Source: Lysinibacillus telephonicus (GTDB lineage Bacteria > Bacillota > Bacilli > Bacillales_A > Planococcaceae). From it: 64,000 nt of DNA. Positions 33,110 to 43,696 of the stretch are shown in pieces. The notes below the pieces were generated by a model. That model worked only from the letters and a program-made list of their open reading frames with translations, had not been told where the DNA came from and made no database searches. The translations under genes were made by a program, and so were the position numbers. How positions within the stretch are numbered: the first letter of the stretch is position 1; every line of letters starts with the position of its first letter. The stretch is from the NCBI RefSeq assembly GCF_003966145.1, contig NZ_RXNR01000001.1, positions 1 through 64,000 on the forward strand, read 5' to 3'.

Positions 33110-33502
33110 TTAACGTTTTGAGAACTGAGGCGCACGACGAGCACCTTTAAGACCGTATTTTTTACGTTCTTTCATACGTGGGTCACGAGTTAGTAAACCT
33201 GCAGATTTAAGTGCTGGACGGAAATCTGGGTCAACTTGTAGTAACGCACGAGCGATACCGTGACGGATTGCACCAGCTTGACCAGTGAATCCACCACCGT
33301 TTACGTTTACGAATACATCGTAGCTACCTTTAGTTTGAGTAGCTTCTAAAGGTTGGTTGATGATTAAGTGTAAAGTTTCGAATGGTAAGTAGTCTTCGAT
33401 GTTACGGTTGTTGATAACGATTTTGCCTTCGCCTGGTACTAGACGTACGCGAGCTACTGAGCTTTTACGGCGACCAGTGCCGATATATTGAACTTGTGCC
33501 AA
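33110..33502 (-). CDS. rpsI: 30S ribosomal protein S9
   Basis: 130-aa S9 with the usual start [20 protein letters not shown] and the conserved basic C-terminus ending QFSKR, whose last Arg contacts P-site tRNA. The final codons come from the integrated element but encode the same ending. It follows rplM after 22 bp and shares its promoter. Confidence 0.97.
   Translation of the reverse strand: MAQVQYIGTGRRKSSVARVRLVPGEGKIVINNRNIEDYLPFETLHLIINQPLEATQTKGSYDVFVNVNGGGFTGQAGAIRHGIARALLQVDPDFRPALKSAGLLTRDPRMKERKKYGLKGARRAPQFSKR
33126..33170 (+). repeat. Right attachment site inside rpsI
   Basis: 45 bp identical to 18914-18958, within the coding sequence of S9. It marks the recombination core between the integrase side of the element and the target gene. 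Confidence 0.88.
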
Positions 33503-33524
33503 GTGTATATCCTCCTCTAATTAA

Positions 33525-33962
33525 TTATCCGCGAAGCGTATAGCTTTCTGGTTTTTGTGCTGCATGTGGATGTTCTGCTCCAGCGTAAACGTGAAGTTTA
33601 CCGAACATTTTACGACCTAAAGAGTTTTTAGGAAGCATACCTTTTACTGCTAATTCAAGCATTTGTGTTGGGTATTTTTCTTTCATTTCACCAGCTGTAC
33701 GTTGTTTTAAACCACCAGCGAATTGAGTGTGACGGTAGTAAATTTTACCTTCTAATTTGTTACCAGTTAATTGAATTTTTTCTGCGTTGATGATGATTAC
33801 GTGATCACCTGTGTCAACGTTTGGTGTGAATGTTGGTTTATGTTTACCGCGTAAGATAGAAGCTACTTCAGAAGCTAAACGTCCAAGTGTTTGGCCTTCT
33901 GCGTCAACAACTAACCATTTACGCTCTACTTCGTGACCTTTAGCCAAGAATGTTGTACGCAT
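33525..33962 (-). CDS. rplM: 50S ribosomal protein L13
   Basis: 145-aa L13, full length ([20 protein letters not shown] at the N-terminus, [15 protein letters not shown] near residue 30, [12 protein letters not shown] near 105). It is first in the rplM-rpsI unit, with a strong promoter and a possible autoregulatory leader upstream. Confidence 0.97.
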   Translation of the reverse strand: MRTTFLAKGHEVERKWLVVDAEGQTLGRLASEVASILRGKHKPTFTPNVDTGDHVIIINAEKIQLTGNKLEGKIYYRHTQFAGGLKQRTAGEMKEKYPTQMLELAVKGMLPKNSLGRKMFGKLHVYAGAEHPHAAQKPESYTLRG

Positions 33963-34060
33963 TTATATATCCTCCTAATCGATTCGATTACCGTTATTTT
34001 TCATTAGTATACACTTATAAGTTTCGGGGCTTATTTGTGGTTGGTAATGAAAATACCATA
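33963..34060 (-). ncRNA. Possible L13-type leader RNA
   Basis: The roughly 100-nt leader between the rplM promoter and start has blocks typical of ribosomal leaders: AACCACAAATAAGCCCCGAA, the self-complementary ACTTATAAGT and GTATACTAATGA. L13 leaders that bind the protein are known in Firmicutes. I infer the same here without a covariance test. Confidence 0.45.
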
Positions 34061-34064
34061 TGTC

Positions 34065-34093
34065 ATAATATAATAAATTACAAAAGAAGTCAA
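34065..34093 (-). promoter_or_regulatory. SigA promoter of rplM-rpsI
   Basis: On the minus strand TTGACT (34088-34093) and TATTAT (34065-34070) are 17 bp apart, about 100 bp upstream of the rplM start. Confidence 0.75.
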
Positions 34094-34162
34094 GTGAAAA
34101 TGTGCACACCTGGAAAAGTTGTTTTTTATTTAATGGAGAACAAATAATAACCCTTCAGGCTA

Positions 34163-34903
34163 TTAATAGTATACTTTTTCAAGGTATAAACCTTGTGCTG
34201 GCGCGGTTTTGCCGGCTTTACCACGATCCATCGATGCAACGATTTCTAGTAAATCACTCGGTTCACGTTTGCCGATGCCGACTTCCCATAGTGTACCTGC
34301 AATGATTCGCACCATATTATATAAAAAGCCATTTCCCTCAATTACCATATGCAACTCTTCACCATGCCACTCAAATGTTAGGTCATGTACGGTGCGTACT
34401 TTATCGACAACACTCGTATTGGCCGCGCAAAAACATGAAAAATCATGCGTACCGATAATAAACTGAGCAGCATCCCGCATTTTTTCAACATCTGGTTTTA
34501 CCCCATTCGTATCAACTGTGTATTGTCTGCGAAAAGGACTTTGTACTTCCTCGCAATTCCAAATGTAACGATAGCGTTTGCCGCTTACACTAAATCTTGC
34601 ATGAAAATCACTTTCTGCCTCTTCAACTGCCAATACACGAATATCGCGAGGCAGCTGCACATTTAACGCTTTTTTGTAACGGTCGAGTGGTATTGTAAGA
34701 TTCGTATCAAAATGAATGACTTGTCCTGTTGCATGGACGCGTGCATCGGTACGCCCACTAGCAGTTACTTTCACTTTTGAGCCTTTATGCATTTTTGTTA
34801 ATACATTCTCCAGTTCAAGCTGCACAGTACGTTCTCCAGGCTGAACTTGATACCCAGCAAAAAGGGTACCATCATAACTAATTGTTGCTTTTAAACGTCT
34901 CAT
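34163..34903 (-). CDS. truA: tRNA pseudouridine(38-40) synthase TruA
   Basis: 246-aa TruA, which modifies the tRNA anticodon stem-loop. Catalytic Asp lies in ASGRTDARVHATGQ (near residue 53); ISYDGTLFAGYQVQPGERTVQ opens the fold. The start at 34903 follows AGGTGAAGG. It overlaps the ecfT stop, so it belongs to the ecfA1-ecfA2-ecfT-truA unit, the arrangement found in B. subtilis. Confidence 0.95.
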   Translation of the reverse strand: MRRLKATISYDGTLFAGYQVQPGERTVQLELENVLTKMHKGSKVKVTASGRTDARVHATGQVIHFDTNLTIPLDRYKKALNVQLPRDIRVLAVEEAESDFHARFSVSGKRYRYIWNCEEVQSPFRRQYTVDTNGVKPDVEKMRDAAQFIIGTHDFSCFCAANTSVVDKVRTVHDLTFEWHGEELHMVIEGNGFLYNMVRIIAGTLWEVGIGKREPSDLLEIVASMDRGKAGKTAPAQGLYLEKVYY

Positions 34904-34917
34904 ACCTTCACCTCGCA

Positions 34918-35715
34918 TTAGCTGCGGAAGAATATTAATACAGCAGTCATCACTACTAGCACGATGATACTTGATGAATCACGCCAATCCCATTTTAGCT
35001 GGCGATATCGTGTTCTACCTTCTCCTCCACGGTAGCCGCGTACTTCCATGGCAGTAGCTAAATCCTCCGCACGTTTAAATGCACTTACAAACAGAGGTAC
35101 AAGAAGAGGTACAACTGCTTTAAGACGATCTTTTAGTGGTCCTGCACTTAAATCAGAGCCGCGTGCCATTTGCGCCTTCATAATCTTATCTGTCTCATCC
35201 ATTAATGTTGGAATAAAACGAAGTGCTATCGACATCATTAATGCTAATTCGTGAACAGGCATTTTAAGCTTCTTTAATGGATTTAACAATACTTCAATCC
35301 CATCTGTAATAGAAATTGGTGAAGTAGTTAGTGTTAAAATAGATGTCATGAATACGAGCACTAAGAAACGAATTGAAATAAATATCCCTTGTCTTAATCC
35401 TTCCTCATACACCTTAAAGAAGCCAAGTTCAAAGAGAATATCGCCTTCTCTTGTAAATAAAATATGAATAAGGAACGTGAAAACTAATAATATAATGACA
35501 GGTTTTAAACCATTAATTAAAAAATACAAACGTATTTTAGACATAAAGATAACAAATAATGTGAACGCTAATATGAAAGCATATGTCACAGCATTGTTAG
35601 CTAAAAAGACTATTACGATAAAAGCAAATACAAAAATCAATTTTGAACGAGGGTCTAATCTATGGACAAATGAATCCCCAGGGATGTAACGACCAAAAAT
35701 CATCTTTTCCATCAT
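34918..35715 (-). CDS. ecfT: ECF transporter transmembrane subunit EcfT
   Basis: 265-aa membrane subunit that couples ATPases to vitamin-binding S proteins. The two Ala-Arg-Gly coupling motifs are visible as MARGSDLSAG and MEVRGYRGGEGR. Several N-terminal helices precede them. It overlaps ecfA2 by 4 bp. S components are encoded elsewhere, as in group II ECF systems. The second Met (35712) may be the true start. Confidence 0.93.
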   Translation of the reverse strand: MMEKMIFGRYIPGDSFVHRLDPRSKLIFVFAFIVIVFLANNAVTYAFILAFTLFVIFMSKIRLYFLINGLKPVIILLVFTFLIHILFTREGDILFELGFFKVYEEGLRQGIFISIRFLVLVFMTSILTLTTSPISITDGIEVLLNPLKKLKMPVHELALMMSIALRFIPTLMDETDKIMKAQMARGSDLSAGPLKDRLKAVVPLLVPLFVSAFKRAEDLATAMEVRGYRGGEGRTRYRQLKWDWRDSSSIIVLVVMTAVLIFFRS

Positions 35716-36584
35716 TGCACATCACGCCCCTCTCGTAGTGCTCGGGCAACTTCTTCGGCCAACTCTTCTTCTGTTAAACAGATTTTCGATAGTTTCTGAT
35801 TTAACATCGCTTCAATTTTTTGTTGGAAACGAACGATATGAGGCAATTCTAAACGATAATTTTCGAGCGTCTTGCCGTCCGCAAAAATTTCTCTAGGTGT
35901 TCCACTTAACACGCAATGCCCTTCATGCATTATAGCAATATTATCTGCATACCGAGCTGCATCTTCCATACTGTGTGTAACAAGTATTGTCGTAAGTCCC
36001 CGCTCTTTATGGAGCTGATAAAACATATCCATAATTTCACGTTGACCACGTGGATCTAAACCTGCTGTTGGCTCGTCCAATACAATTACTTCAGGATCCA
36101 TTGCAAGAACTCCAGCAATTGCTACACGGCGCATTTGGCCCCCAGATAAGTCGAACGGGGATTTATTTAACACTCCTTCAGGAAGACCTACTAATTTAAT
36201 AAGCTCCCGAGCACGCTGTTCAGCTTCCTGCTCTGACACTCCAAAGTTCATTGGGCCAAACATAATATCTTTTAAAACAGTCTCTTCAAACAATTGATGT
36301 TCTGGAAACTGAAAGACTATTCCAACTTTTTGGCGTATAGGTTTTAACTCCTTCGCCTTTTTTCCAGCTTCAATCACACGTTCCCCAATATGTACTTGTC
36401 CCTTTGAAGGTTTTAAAAGGCCATTAAAATGCTGTAGGATGGTTGATTTGCCCGATCCAGTATGCCCTATTATTGCTTGATATGTTTTCGACGGAATTGT
36501 TAAATCTACATCGAATAATGCAAACTTCTCAAAAGGTGTACCCATTGAATAGGCGTAACTTACTTGTTGAAGTTTGATGTCCAT
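35712..36584 (-). CDS. ecfA2: ECF transporter ATPase EcfA2
   Basis: 290-aa ATPase: Walker A GHTGSGKST, signature LSGGQMRRVAIAGV, Walker B VIVLDEPTAGLD and H-loop VTHSMED. Longer C-terminal region as usual for EcfA2. The start overlaps the end of ecfA1 by 25 bp. It forms the heterodimeric ATPase with EcfA1. Confidence 0.93.
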   Translation of the reverse strand: MDIKLQQVSYAYSMGTPFEKFALFDVDLTIPSKTYQAIIGHTGSGKSTILQHFNGLLKPSKGQVHIGERVIEAGKKAKELKPIRQKVGIVFQFPEHQLFEETVLKDIMFGPMNFGVSEQEAEQRARELIKLVGLPEGVLNKSPFDLSGGQMRRVAIAGVLAMDPEVIVLDEPTAGLDPRGQREIMDMFYQLHKERGLTTILVTHSMEDAARYADNIAIMHEGHCVLSGTPREIFADGKTLENYRLELPHIVRFQQKIEAMLNQKLSKICLTEEELAEEVARALREGRDVQ

Positions 36585-37404
36585 AAATCATTCACCAACT
36601 CTTCTTCTGTCATATGTTCTCCTGCTAGCTGTACACCCTTTGATTGGAAAAGCTTTGTCATTCTCATCGCAAAGGGCAGTTCTAAACCAAATTCTACAAG
36701 CTTATCCCCTAAAGCAAATATTTCAGTTGGTGTACCTTCAGCATATTTTTTCCCGTCATTCATAAATAAAATACGGTCTGCATATAGCGCCTCCTCCACA
36801 TCATGTGTGATGGAAAGCACAGTTAAACCTGTTTCTTCACGCAATGCGCGAACAGTTTTTAATACTTCATCTCTACCTTGAGGGTCGAGCATCGATGTAG
36901 CCTCATCTAAAATAAGTAGTTTAGGCCGCATAGCAATTGCACCTGCTATTGCAACACGTTGCTTCTGACCACCAGATAAATGGTGGGGTTCATGATTTAA
37001 AAACTTGTCCATCTTTACTTGTTCTAGCGAAGTATGAACGCGTTTTACCATATCTTCAAAAGGCACACCGTTGTTTTCTAATGCAAATGCAACATCATCT
37101 TGTACTGTCGCGCCAACGAATTGGTTATCAGGATTTTGGAATACCATTCCGATATTTGATCTCGTTTTCCAAAGATTTTCTTCAGTTAATACATCTTTCA
37201 TAAAACGGACTTCTCCTTCTTGAGGGAAAAGTAATCCGCTTACCATTTTAACCATAGTTGATTTTCCAGAACCATTATGACCGACGATTGCAATCCATTC
37301 CCCTTTTTGGATGGAGAAGGATACATTTTGAACAGCTTTGCGGGCATCCGGAATTTCTGGACTATAAGAGTAACTTACGTTGTTAAATGATAAAATCTCT
37401 GTCA
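36560..37404 (-). CDS. ecfA1: ECF transporter ATPase EcfA1
   Basis: 281-aa ATPase: Walker A GHNGSGKSTMVK, signature LSGGQKQRVAIAGA, Walker B LLILDEATSMLDP and H-loop ITHDVEEA. I use the GTG at 37404, eight bases after GAGGAG, giving the normal length; a longer frame to 37429 would swallow that site. First gene of the ECF unit. Confidence 0.92.
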
Positions 37405-37429
37405 CTTGCCTAGCTCCTCTCAAACTCAC

Positions 37430-37817
37430 TCTACTAACTAACTTACACTGTTTTTATGTTCATTGCTACCATTTTTGATGTATTAGACAATGATTCTACA
37501 TATATAAAAATAAGGTACGTTTACAAATGAACTAACCGATTAGTTTTAGAAACGTACTTTATTTTTGTATATGTATTAACTTTTAGGCAAACTATGAAGT
37601 TGGTATACTTTGCCATTTTTAAGAGAATAAAAAAGCGCGCACCTCATTCAGAGAAATGCGCTAATTACATTTAGAAACAAGAACACGGCTGCTCATTTCC
37701 GTGTTCTTATGAATGAGGTGCGGAGAGCTAGACGAGACGCCGCACGCATAGTGCTCGCTCATTATAACGCTCAAGCCATTTTATTGTCGTATAAATCATT
37801 TTAATGCTTATAAAAAG
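37430..37817 (-). other. Structured intergenic region upstream of ecfA1
   Basis: No gene supported. GCACCTCATTCA (37639-37650) pairs with TGAATGAGGTGC (37710-37721) around the inner hairpin AAGAACACGG / CCGTGTTCTT (37679-37708). On the minus strand GCGCGC and a T-run follow, as in a terminator. A competing short stem GCGCA / TGCGC (37637-37641, 37657-37661) uses part of the same sequence. A second long imperfect stem (AAGTACGTTT and its partner) lies at 37510-37560. This could be a regulated leader of the ECF genes or a free RNA. Confidence 0.5.
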
Positions 37818-37856
37818 AGAGGGGTCCGGGTTCAACCGGTGAACCGGACACCCTCT
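37818..37856 (-). terminator. Terminator of the alpha operon after rplQ
   Basis: AGAGGGGTCCGGG and its partner CCGGACACCCTCT form a long GC-rich stem, followed on the minus strand by TTTTTAT. It lies 34 bp after the rplQ stop and ends the ribosomal superoperon. Confidence 0.85.
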
Positions 37857-37889
37857 TTTACCAGTAGTTTATTTGATAATATAATCAAA

Positions 37890-38270
37890 TTATACTAATT
37901 CAATAACAACTACAGGTGCACCGTCTCCACGGCGAGGTCCTACTTTAAGGATACGAGTGTAACCACCTTGACGATCAGCGTAACGTGGTGCAACATCATC
38001 AAATAACTTTTGAAGTGCAAATGAAGTTGTTTCGTTACCTTCTGCGTCAGTAGTTGTTACTACTTCACGACGGATAAATGCAGCCGCTTGACGACGAGCA
38101 TGTAAGTCTCCACGTTTACCTAAAGTAATCATTTTTTCAACTACAGAACGTAATTCTTTAGCACGTGCTTCAGTTGTTTCAATGCGTTCGTTGATGATTA
38201 AATCTGTAGCTAAATCACGTAATAACGCTTTACGTTGAGAACTTGTACGACCAAGTTTTCTGTAACCCAT
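37890..38270 (-). CDS. rplQ: 50S ribosomal protein L17
   Basis: 126-aa L17 starting [19 protein letters not shown], the invariant beginning of the bacterial protein. The ATG at 38270 follows AGGAGGGAA; an in-frame upstream extension overlaps that site. Last gene of the alpha operon. Confidence 0.96.
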   Translation of the reverse strand: MGYRKLGRTSSQRKALLRDLATDLIINERIETTEARAKELRSVVEKMITLGKRGDLHARRQAAAFIRREVVTTTDAEGNETTSFALQKLFDDVAPRYADRQGGYTRILKVGPRRGDGAPVVVIELV

Positions 38271-38317
38271 GGACGTTCCCTCCTTTATTTCTGATCTATA
38301 TAGATTCATTCACTTGC

Positions 38318-39262
38318 TTAGTCTTCTTTGCGTAATCCTAAACCAAGCTCTTCTAATTTTGCTTTTACTTCTTCTAGCGACTTACGACCAAGATTACGTA
38401 CTTTCATCATGTCGTCTTCAGACTTATTCGCAAGTTCTAATACCGTATTGATACCAGCGCGTTTTAAGCAGTTGTAAGAACGAACAGAAAGATCTAGTTC
38501 TTCAATCGTCATCTCTAAAACTTTTTCTTTTTGATCCTCTTCTTTTTCGACCATGATTTCAGCAGTTTGTGCTTCATTCGTTAAGCCTACGAAGATATTA
38601 AGGTGCTCAGTCAAAATTTTTGCTCCGAGCGAAATCGCCTCTTTTGGACCGATGCTACCATCTGTCCACACATCAAGTGATAACTTGTCGAAATCAGAAT
38701 TCTGTCCAACACGAGTGTTCTCCACTTGAAAATTAACGCGTGAAACTGGAGTGTAAATAGAGTCGATCGGGATCACGCCGATAGGAAGATCCTCACGTTT
38801 GTTTTGATCAGCAGGAGTGTAACCACGGCCACGTCGAGCATACATACGCATACGTAAATGACCATTTTTAGCGATTGTTGCAATATAAAGATCTGGATTT
38901 AGTATTTCAACGTCACTGTCATGCGTAATGTCAGCAGCTGTAACTGTTGCATCACCTTTCACATCAATCTCAATAACTTTTTCTTCATCAGAGTAGATTT
39001 TCAGTGCAAGTTTTTTGATATTCAAAATAATTGAAGCAACGTCTTCTACTACACCTTCTACAGTTGAAAATTCGTGTAATACACCATCAATTTGGATAGA
39101 TGTAACAGCAGCTCCTGGTAATGAAGACAGAAGGATACGACGTAAAGAATTACCCAAAGTGTTTCCATATCCGCGTTCAAGCGGTTCTACAACAAACTTG
39201 CCATATTTGGAATCTTCGCTGATCTCAACAGTTTCAATCTTTGGTTTTTCAATTTCGATCAT
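38318..39262 (-). CDS. rpoA: RNA polymerase alpha subunit
   Basis: 314 aa with an assembly domain (about 1-230; [20 protein letters not shown]) and the DNA/activator-binding C-terminal domain ([16 protein letters not shown], then [14 protein letters not shown]). Forms the polymerase dimer platform. A promoter of its own may lie at 39291-39320. Confidence 0.97.
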   Translation of the reverse strand: MIEIEKPKIETVEISEDSKYGKFVVEPLERGYGNTLGNSLRRILLSSLPGAAVTSIQIDGVLHEFSTVEGVVEDVASIILNIKKLALKIYSDEEKVIEIDVKGDATVTAADITHDSDVEILNPDLYIATIAKNGHLRMRMYARRGRGYTPADQNKREDLPIGVIPIDSIYTPVSRVNFQVENTRVGQNSDFDKLSLDVWTDGSIGPKEAISLGAKILTEHLNIFVGLTNEAQTAEIMVEKEEDQKEKVLEMTIEELDLSVRSYNCLKRAGINTVLELANKSEDDMMKVRNLGRKSLEEVKAKLEELGLGLRKED

Positions 39263-39290
39263 TCAATTTACCCTCCTTCAAAACATCGAA

Positions 39291-39320
39291 TGTATAGGTT
39301 CATACCATCATAATAGTCAA
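39291..39320 (-). promoter_or_regulatory. Possible promoter upstream of rpoA
   Basis: On the minus strand TTGACT (39315-39320) and TATACA (39291-39296), 18 bp apart, lie in the 140-bp gap between rpsK and rpoA, the largest gap in this operon half. Confidence 0.45.
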
Positions 39321-39402
39321 AAATCGTTGACTTTATAAAATTGCACAAGATTTTATTCTGTACAAGCAATGATGAACTCAAAAGAAATTTGAGATGCACC
39401 CA

Positions 39403-39810
<408 letters not shown>

Positions 39811-39817
39811 TTACTTA

Positions 39818-40183
39818 TTATTTTTTCTTGTTCGCTACAGTTTTACGAGGACCTTTACGCGTACGCGCATTGTTTTTCGTATTTTGACCACGAACAGGTA
39901 AACCACGACGGTGACGGATACCACGGAAAGAACCGATTTCCATCAAGCGTTTAATGTTAAGTGAAACTTCACGACGTAAGTCACCCTCAACTTTGTATTT
40001 ATCTAATTGTTCACGGATTTTGTTTAATTCATCTTCAGTAAGATCGCGTACGCGAGTATCTTCAGAAACACCAGCAGCAGCTAATACTTTTTGAGATGTA
40101 GTTTTACCAATTCCGTAGATGTAAGTTAATGAAATTACCACGCGTTTGTCACGAGGAATATCAACACCAGCAATACGTGCCAT
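39818..40183 (-). CDS. rpsM: 30S ribosomal protein S13
   Basis: 121-aa S13 ([39 protein letters not shown]; basic tail [11 protein letters not shown]). It sits at the subunit interface and contacts tRNA. Standard place after rpmJ. Confidence 0.97.
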   Translation of the reverse strand: MARIAGVDIPRDKRVVISLTYIYGIGKTTSQKVLAAAGVSEDTRVRDLTEDELNKIREQLDKYKVEGDLRREVSLNIKRLMEIGSFRGIRHRRGLPVRGQNTKNNARTRKGPRKTVANKKK

Positions 40184-40205
40184 TCTTTAGCGCACCTCCT
40201 TTTAA

Positions 40206-40319
<114 letters not shown>

Positions 40320-40356
40320 CTAACCTAACCTCCTTAATAGTCCGGAGTGCAAAAGA

Positions 40357-40575
40357 TTATTTAAAACGGTATGTGATACGACCGCGAGTTAAATCATAAG
40401 GAGATAACTCGATAGTAACCTTATCTCCAGGTAAAATTCGGATAAAGTGCATACGGATCTTTCCAGATACGTGTGCAAGCACCGTGTGCCCATTTTCTAA
40501 TTCTACCTTAAACATCGCGTTTGGCAAAGTCTCAACAACTGTTCCTTCGACTTCAATTACATCGTCTTTCGCCAT
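40357..40575 (-). CDS. infA: Translation initiation factor IF-1
   Basis: 72-aa OB-fold factor ([43 protein letters not shown]). The start at 40575 gives the normal length. In B. subtilis map stands directly upstream; here only a decayed map remains. Confidence 0.97.
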   Translation of the reverse strand: MAKDDVIEVEGTVVETLPNAMFKVELENGHTVLAHVSGKIRMHFIRILPGDKVTIELSPYDLTRGRITYRFK

Positions 40576-40639
40576 CAATCCTGTCTCCCTTCTATATGCA
40601 ATTTCCGATTCTCTAACATACACGAAACAGAGAATCTAT

Positions 40640-40860
40640 GCAACTGTTTTCTTCCAAATAAGAAGCAACTCCATCAACATATGCTTGGATTGTATGAGAG
40701 ATGTTCGAAAGACGCTCGTCTGGTTTCGCTTCACACAATCCAGGGAATGGACTAGATCCGGTTAAGGAAACTTGCCTTCCTTATGTTATTCACGATAGCC
40801 GGAATGTCTTGAATGAGAGATTCATACCCGTTACACAGATGCTTCCACGAAACCCATTAC
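40640..40860 (-). pseudogene. Decayed methionine aminopeptidase gene (map)
   Basis: Three blocks, in order on the minus strand, match type I methionine aminopeptidase. The first, NGFRGSICVT (40829-40858), recalls NGF-GSICVS. The second, ESLIQDIP in a shifted frame (40788-40823), recalls EELVHGIP. The third, EAKPDERLSNISHTIQAYVD (about 40671-40732), recalls QAKPG-RLSDISHAIQ. Large parts between and after are missing, the frame changes and stops occur. The gap is exactly where map stands between adk and infA in Bacillales. A working map must exist elsewhere. Confidence 0.8.
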
Positions 40861-40904
40861 ACTAATCACAAAATAAATATAAAATTATATTCTTTTGTTT
40901 TCAA

Positions 40905-40933
40905 TGTATACCGGGCACATTATGCTTTTGCAA
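40905..40933 (-). promoter_or_regulatory. Possible promoter for infA and the alpha operon
   Basis: On the minus strand TTGCAA (40928-40933) and TATACA (40905-40910) are 17 bp apart, between the adk stop and the map remnant. It would let the infA-rplQ half be transcribed separately. Confidence 0.45.
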
Positions 40934-41011
40934 CTCTCAAAAATTATTGTTTTTTTGTTGCACCCGCAATCTCCCGCGAAAAGCAGTTTGACTTTCGCCT
41001 AATGCCGGGTA

Positions 41012-41674
<663 letters not shown>

Positions 41675-41731
41675 TTACTCCCCCTAAAGCTAGCTGGCTT
41701 AGGAAACTTAAACGTTTCCTAAAACCCGCAA

Positions 41732-43027
41732 TTATTTCATAAAGCCTTTGTAATGACGTTTTACTAGTTGTGCTTCAAGCTGTTTCATCGTTTCTAAAGC
41801 AACACCAACTACGATAATTACACTAGTACCACCAATTTGAGCCGAAGCAGGTAGGTTCATGAAATTAATGAATAGAATTGGCAGCACAGAAATGACTACT
41901 AAGAATATAGCACCAACAAATGTTAAACGATACAATACTTTTGTTAAGTAACTTTGAGTGTCATTACCTGGACGAATACCAGGAATATAAGCACCTTGTT
42001 TTTTCAAGTTGTCAGCCAAGTTTTCAGGATTCACTTGAATAAATGCATAGAAAAACGTAAATAGAATTATCAATGCAATATAAATTATCATTCCAACAGG
42101 TTTTGTATAATCAAACGTGCTTTGAATGAAGCTAGTGACACTGTTTTGGCCGAAGAACGTAGCTAAAGTTTGAGGTGTAACAATGAACGCAATTGCAAAG
42201 ATTACTGGAATAACCCCAGCAGCATTTACTTTTAACGGTAAATGAGTTTGTTGTCCACCAACTTGTTGATTACGACCCGCAACTCGTTTTGCATATTGAA
42301 TTGGAATTTTACGCAACGCTTGTTGAATGTAGATAACTCCAACTACAACAGCTAGCATAACTAAAGCAAGTAATACTAGGATAGCGATTCGAATGAAAAG
42401 TTGATCTCCAGCATCCTCGATTTGTTGTGCATAGATTTGGTTCACTGATGTTGGAATTGCAGCAACGATCCCTGCAAAAATGACTACTGATATACCATTT
42501 CCAACACCGTGAGCAGTAATTTGTTCACCTAACCATAAAAGGAAGGATGTACCTGCAGTTAAAACGATCGCAATTGTTACGTACGACATTATACTTGTAT
42601 CAGTAATTAACGTACCACCGTACATTTGGTTAAAACCAAAAGACATAGCGAAAGCTTGAATGAAGGCTAAAACAACTGTTAAATAACGAGTGACTTGAGC
42701 CAATTTACGTCGACCTACGTCACCTTGTTTTGCCCATTCTGCAAACTTCGGAACAACATCCATTTGTAGTAACTGAACAATAATAGAGGCCGTGATGTAA
42801 GGCATAATACCCAATGCAAAGATTGAGAAGTTTGACAAAGCACCACCGCCAAATGTATTAAGGAAACCAATTAAATTGAATTGATCGGCAACCTTTAATA
42901 CATCAGCGTCAACATTTGGTACTGGAATAAAAGTTCCAATACGAAAAACGATTAACATCAAAAGCGTGAAAATGATTTTATTTCTTATATCTCGAACGCG
43001 CATAAAGTTTGAGATTGTTTGAAACAT
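41732..43027 (-). CDS. secY: Protein translocase channel subunit SecY
   Basis: 431-aa membrane protein with ten helices, full length (FIPVPNVDADVL and the plug-helix region near 50-70; GIRPGNDTQSYLTKVLYR near residue 350). Its ATG overlaps the rplO stop (TAATG), coupling the two. Central pore of the Sec system with SecE/SecG. Confidence 0.96.
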   Translation of the reverse strand: MFQTISNFMRVRDIRNKIIFTLLMLIVFRIGTFIPVPNVDADVLKVADQFNLIGFLNTFGGGALSNFSIFALGIMPYITASIIVQLLQMDVVPKFAEWAKQGDVGRRKLAQVTRYLTVVLAFIQAFAMSFGFNQMYGGTLITDTSIMSYVTIAIVLTAGTSFLLWLGEQITAHGVGNGISVVIFAGIVAAIPTSVNQIYAQQIEDAGDQLFIRIAILVLLALVMLAVVVGVIYIQQALRKIPIQYAKRVAGRNQQVGGQQTHLPLKVNAAGVIPVIFAIAFIVTPQTLATFFGQNSVTSFIQSTFDYTKPVGMIIYIALIILFTFFYAFIQVNPENLADNLKKQGAYIPGIRPGNDTQSYLTKVLYRLTFVGAIFLVVISVLPILFINFMNLPASAQIGGTSVIIVVGVALETMKQLEAQLVKRHYKGFMK

Positions 43028-43467
43028 TAAATCACCTCAGTAGTTCCGCCAGCGTTCTCAATTGCTTCTTTAGCCGAAGCAGAGAACTTTTGAGCTTTAA
43101 CGTTAAGCTTTTTGTTAAGTGTTCCATTACCTAGAATCTTAACTCCTGCTTTTTCGTTGCTCACAATACCAGTTTCTAATAATAATGCAGGTGTTACTTC
43201 TGCACCATCTTCGAAACGATTTAATGCATCAAGGTTAACGATAGCGTATTCTTTACGGTTGATGTTCGTAAAGCCGCGTTTTGGTAAACGACGGAATAGT
43301 GGGTTTTGACCCCCCTCAAATCCAGGACGAACGCCGCCGCCAGAACGAGCGTTTTGACCTTTATGACCTTTACCTGCAGTTTTACCGTTACCAGAACCGA
43401 TACCACGACCAACACGGTTACGCTCTTTACGAGATCCTTCTGCTGGTTTTAACTCATGAAGTTTCAT
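43027..43467 (-). CDS. rplO: 50S ribosomal protein L15
   Basis: 146-aa L15 with the Gly/Arg-rich N-terminus ([25 protein letters not shown]). Spc-operon position between rpmD and secY. Confidence 0.97.
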   Translation of the reverse strand: MKLHELKPAEGSRKERNRVGRGIGSGNGKTAGKGHKGQNARSGGGVRPGFEGGQNPLFRRLPKRGFTNINRKEYAIVNLDALNRFEDGAEVTPALLLETGIVSNEKAGVKILGNGTLNKKLNVKAQKFSASAKEAIENAGGTTEVI

Positions 43468-43500
43468 ATGGGTGGCACCTCCTTGTTCAATGTTTGAAAA

Positions 43501-43683
43501 TTAATTTTCTTTTACAGTAACTAAGTGAGCTACTTTATCTAACATACCGCGGATAGCTGCGTTGTCAGCTTGTTCTACAGTATGATTAACTTTACGTAAA
43601 CCTAAAGCTTCAACAATTTTACGTTGTTGTGGCTTTGTACCGATCAACGATTTAGTAAGGGTGATTTCTAATTTATTAGCCAT
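43501..43683 (-). CDS. rpmD: 50S ribosomal protein L30
   Basis: 60-aa L30 ([23 protein letters not shown]). Between rpsE and rplO as usual. Confidence 0.95.
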   Translation of the reverse strand: MANKLEITLTKSLIGTKPQQRKIVEALGLRKVNHTVEQADNAAIRGMLDKVAHLVTVKEN

Positions 43684-43696
43684 TATAATTCCCCCC

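Larger units (their letters stand above)
18914..33170. mobile_element. 14.3-kb integrative element in the 3' end of rpsI
   Basis: A 45-bp perfect direct repeat (18914-18958 and 33126-33170) lies inside duplicated rpsI 3' ends. A tyrosine integrase stands next to the right repeat, followed inward by an Xre regulator, a divergent HTH/excisionase-like gene and a DnaD-like replication gene. Both ends carry similar CATAGTT tandem repeats. No relaxase, type IV secretion, capsid or terminase gene is seen. It is either a satellite-like island or a remnant unable to transfer alone. Cargo includes surface proteins and a possible nucleotide-sensing operon. rpsI 3' ends are known targets for integrative elements in Firmicutes. 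Confidence 0.9.

Noticed and set aside
18914-33170. Interpretation as a conjugative element or complete prophage
   Set aside because: No relaxase, coupling protein, secretion ATPase, terminase, portal, capsid or tail gene can be seen in the translated frames.
37630-37725. T-box leader
   Set aside because: The conserved T-box antiterminator sequence (GGTGGNACCGCG type) is not present, and no tRNA synthetase or amino-acid gene follows.
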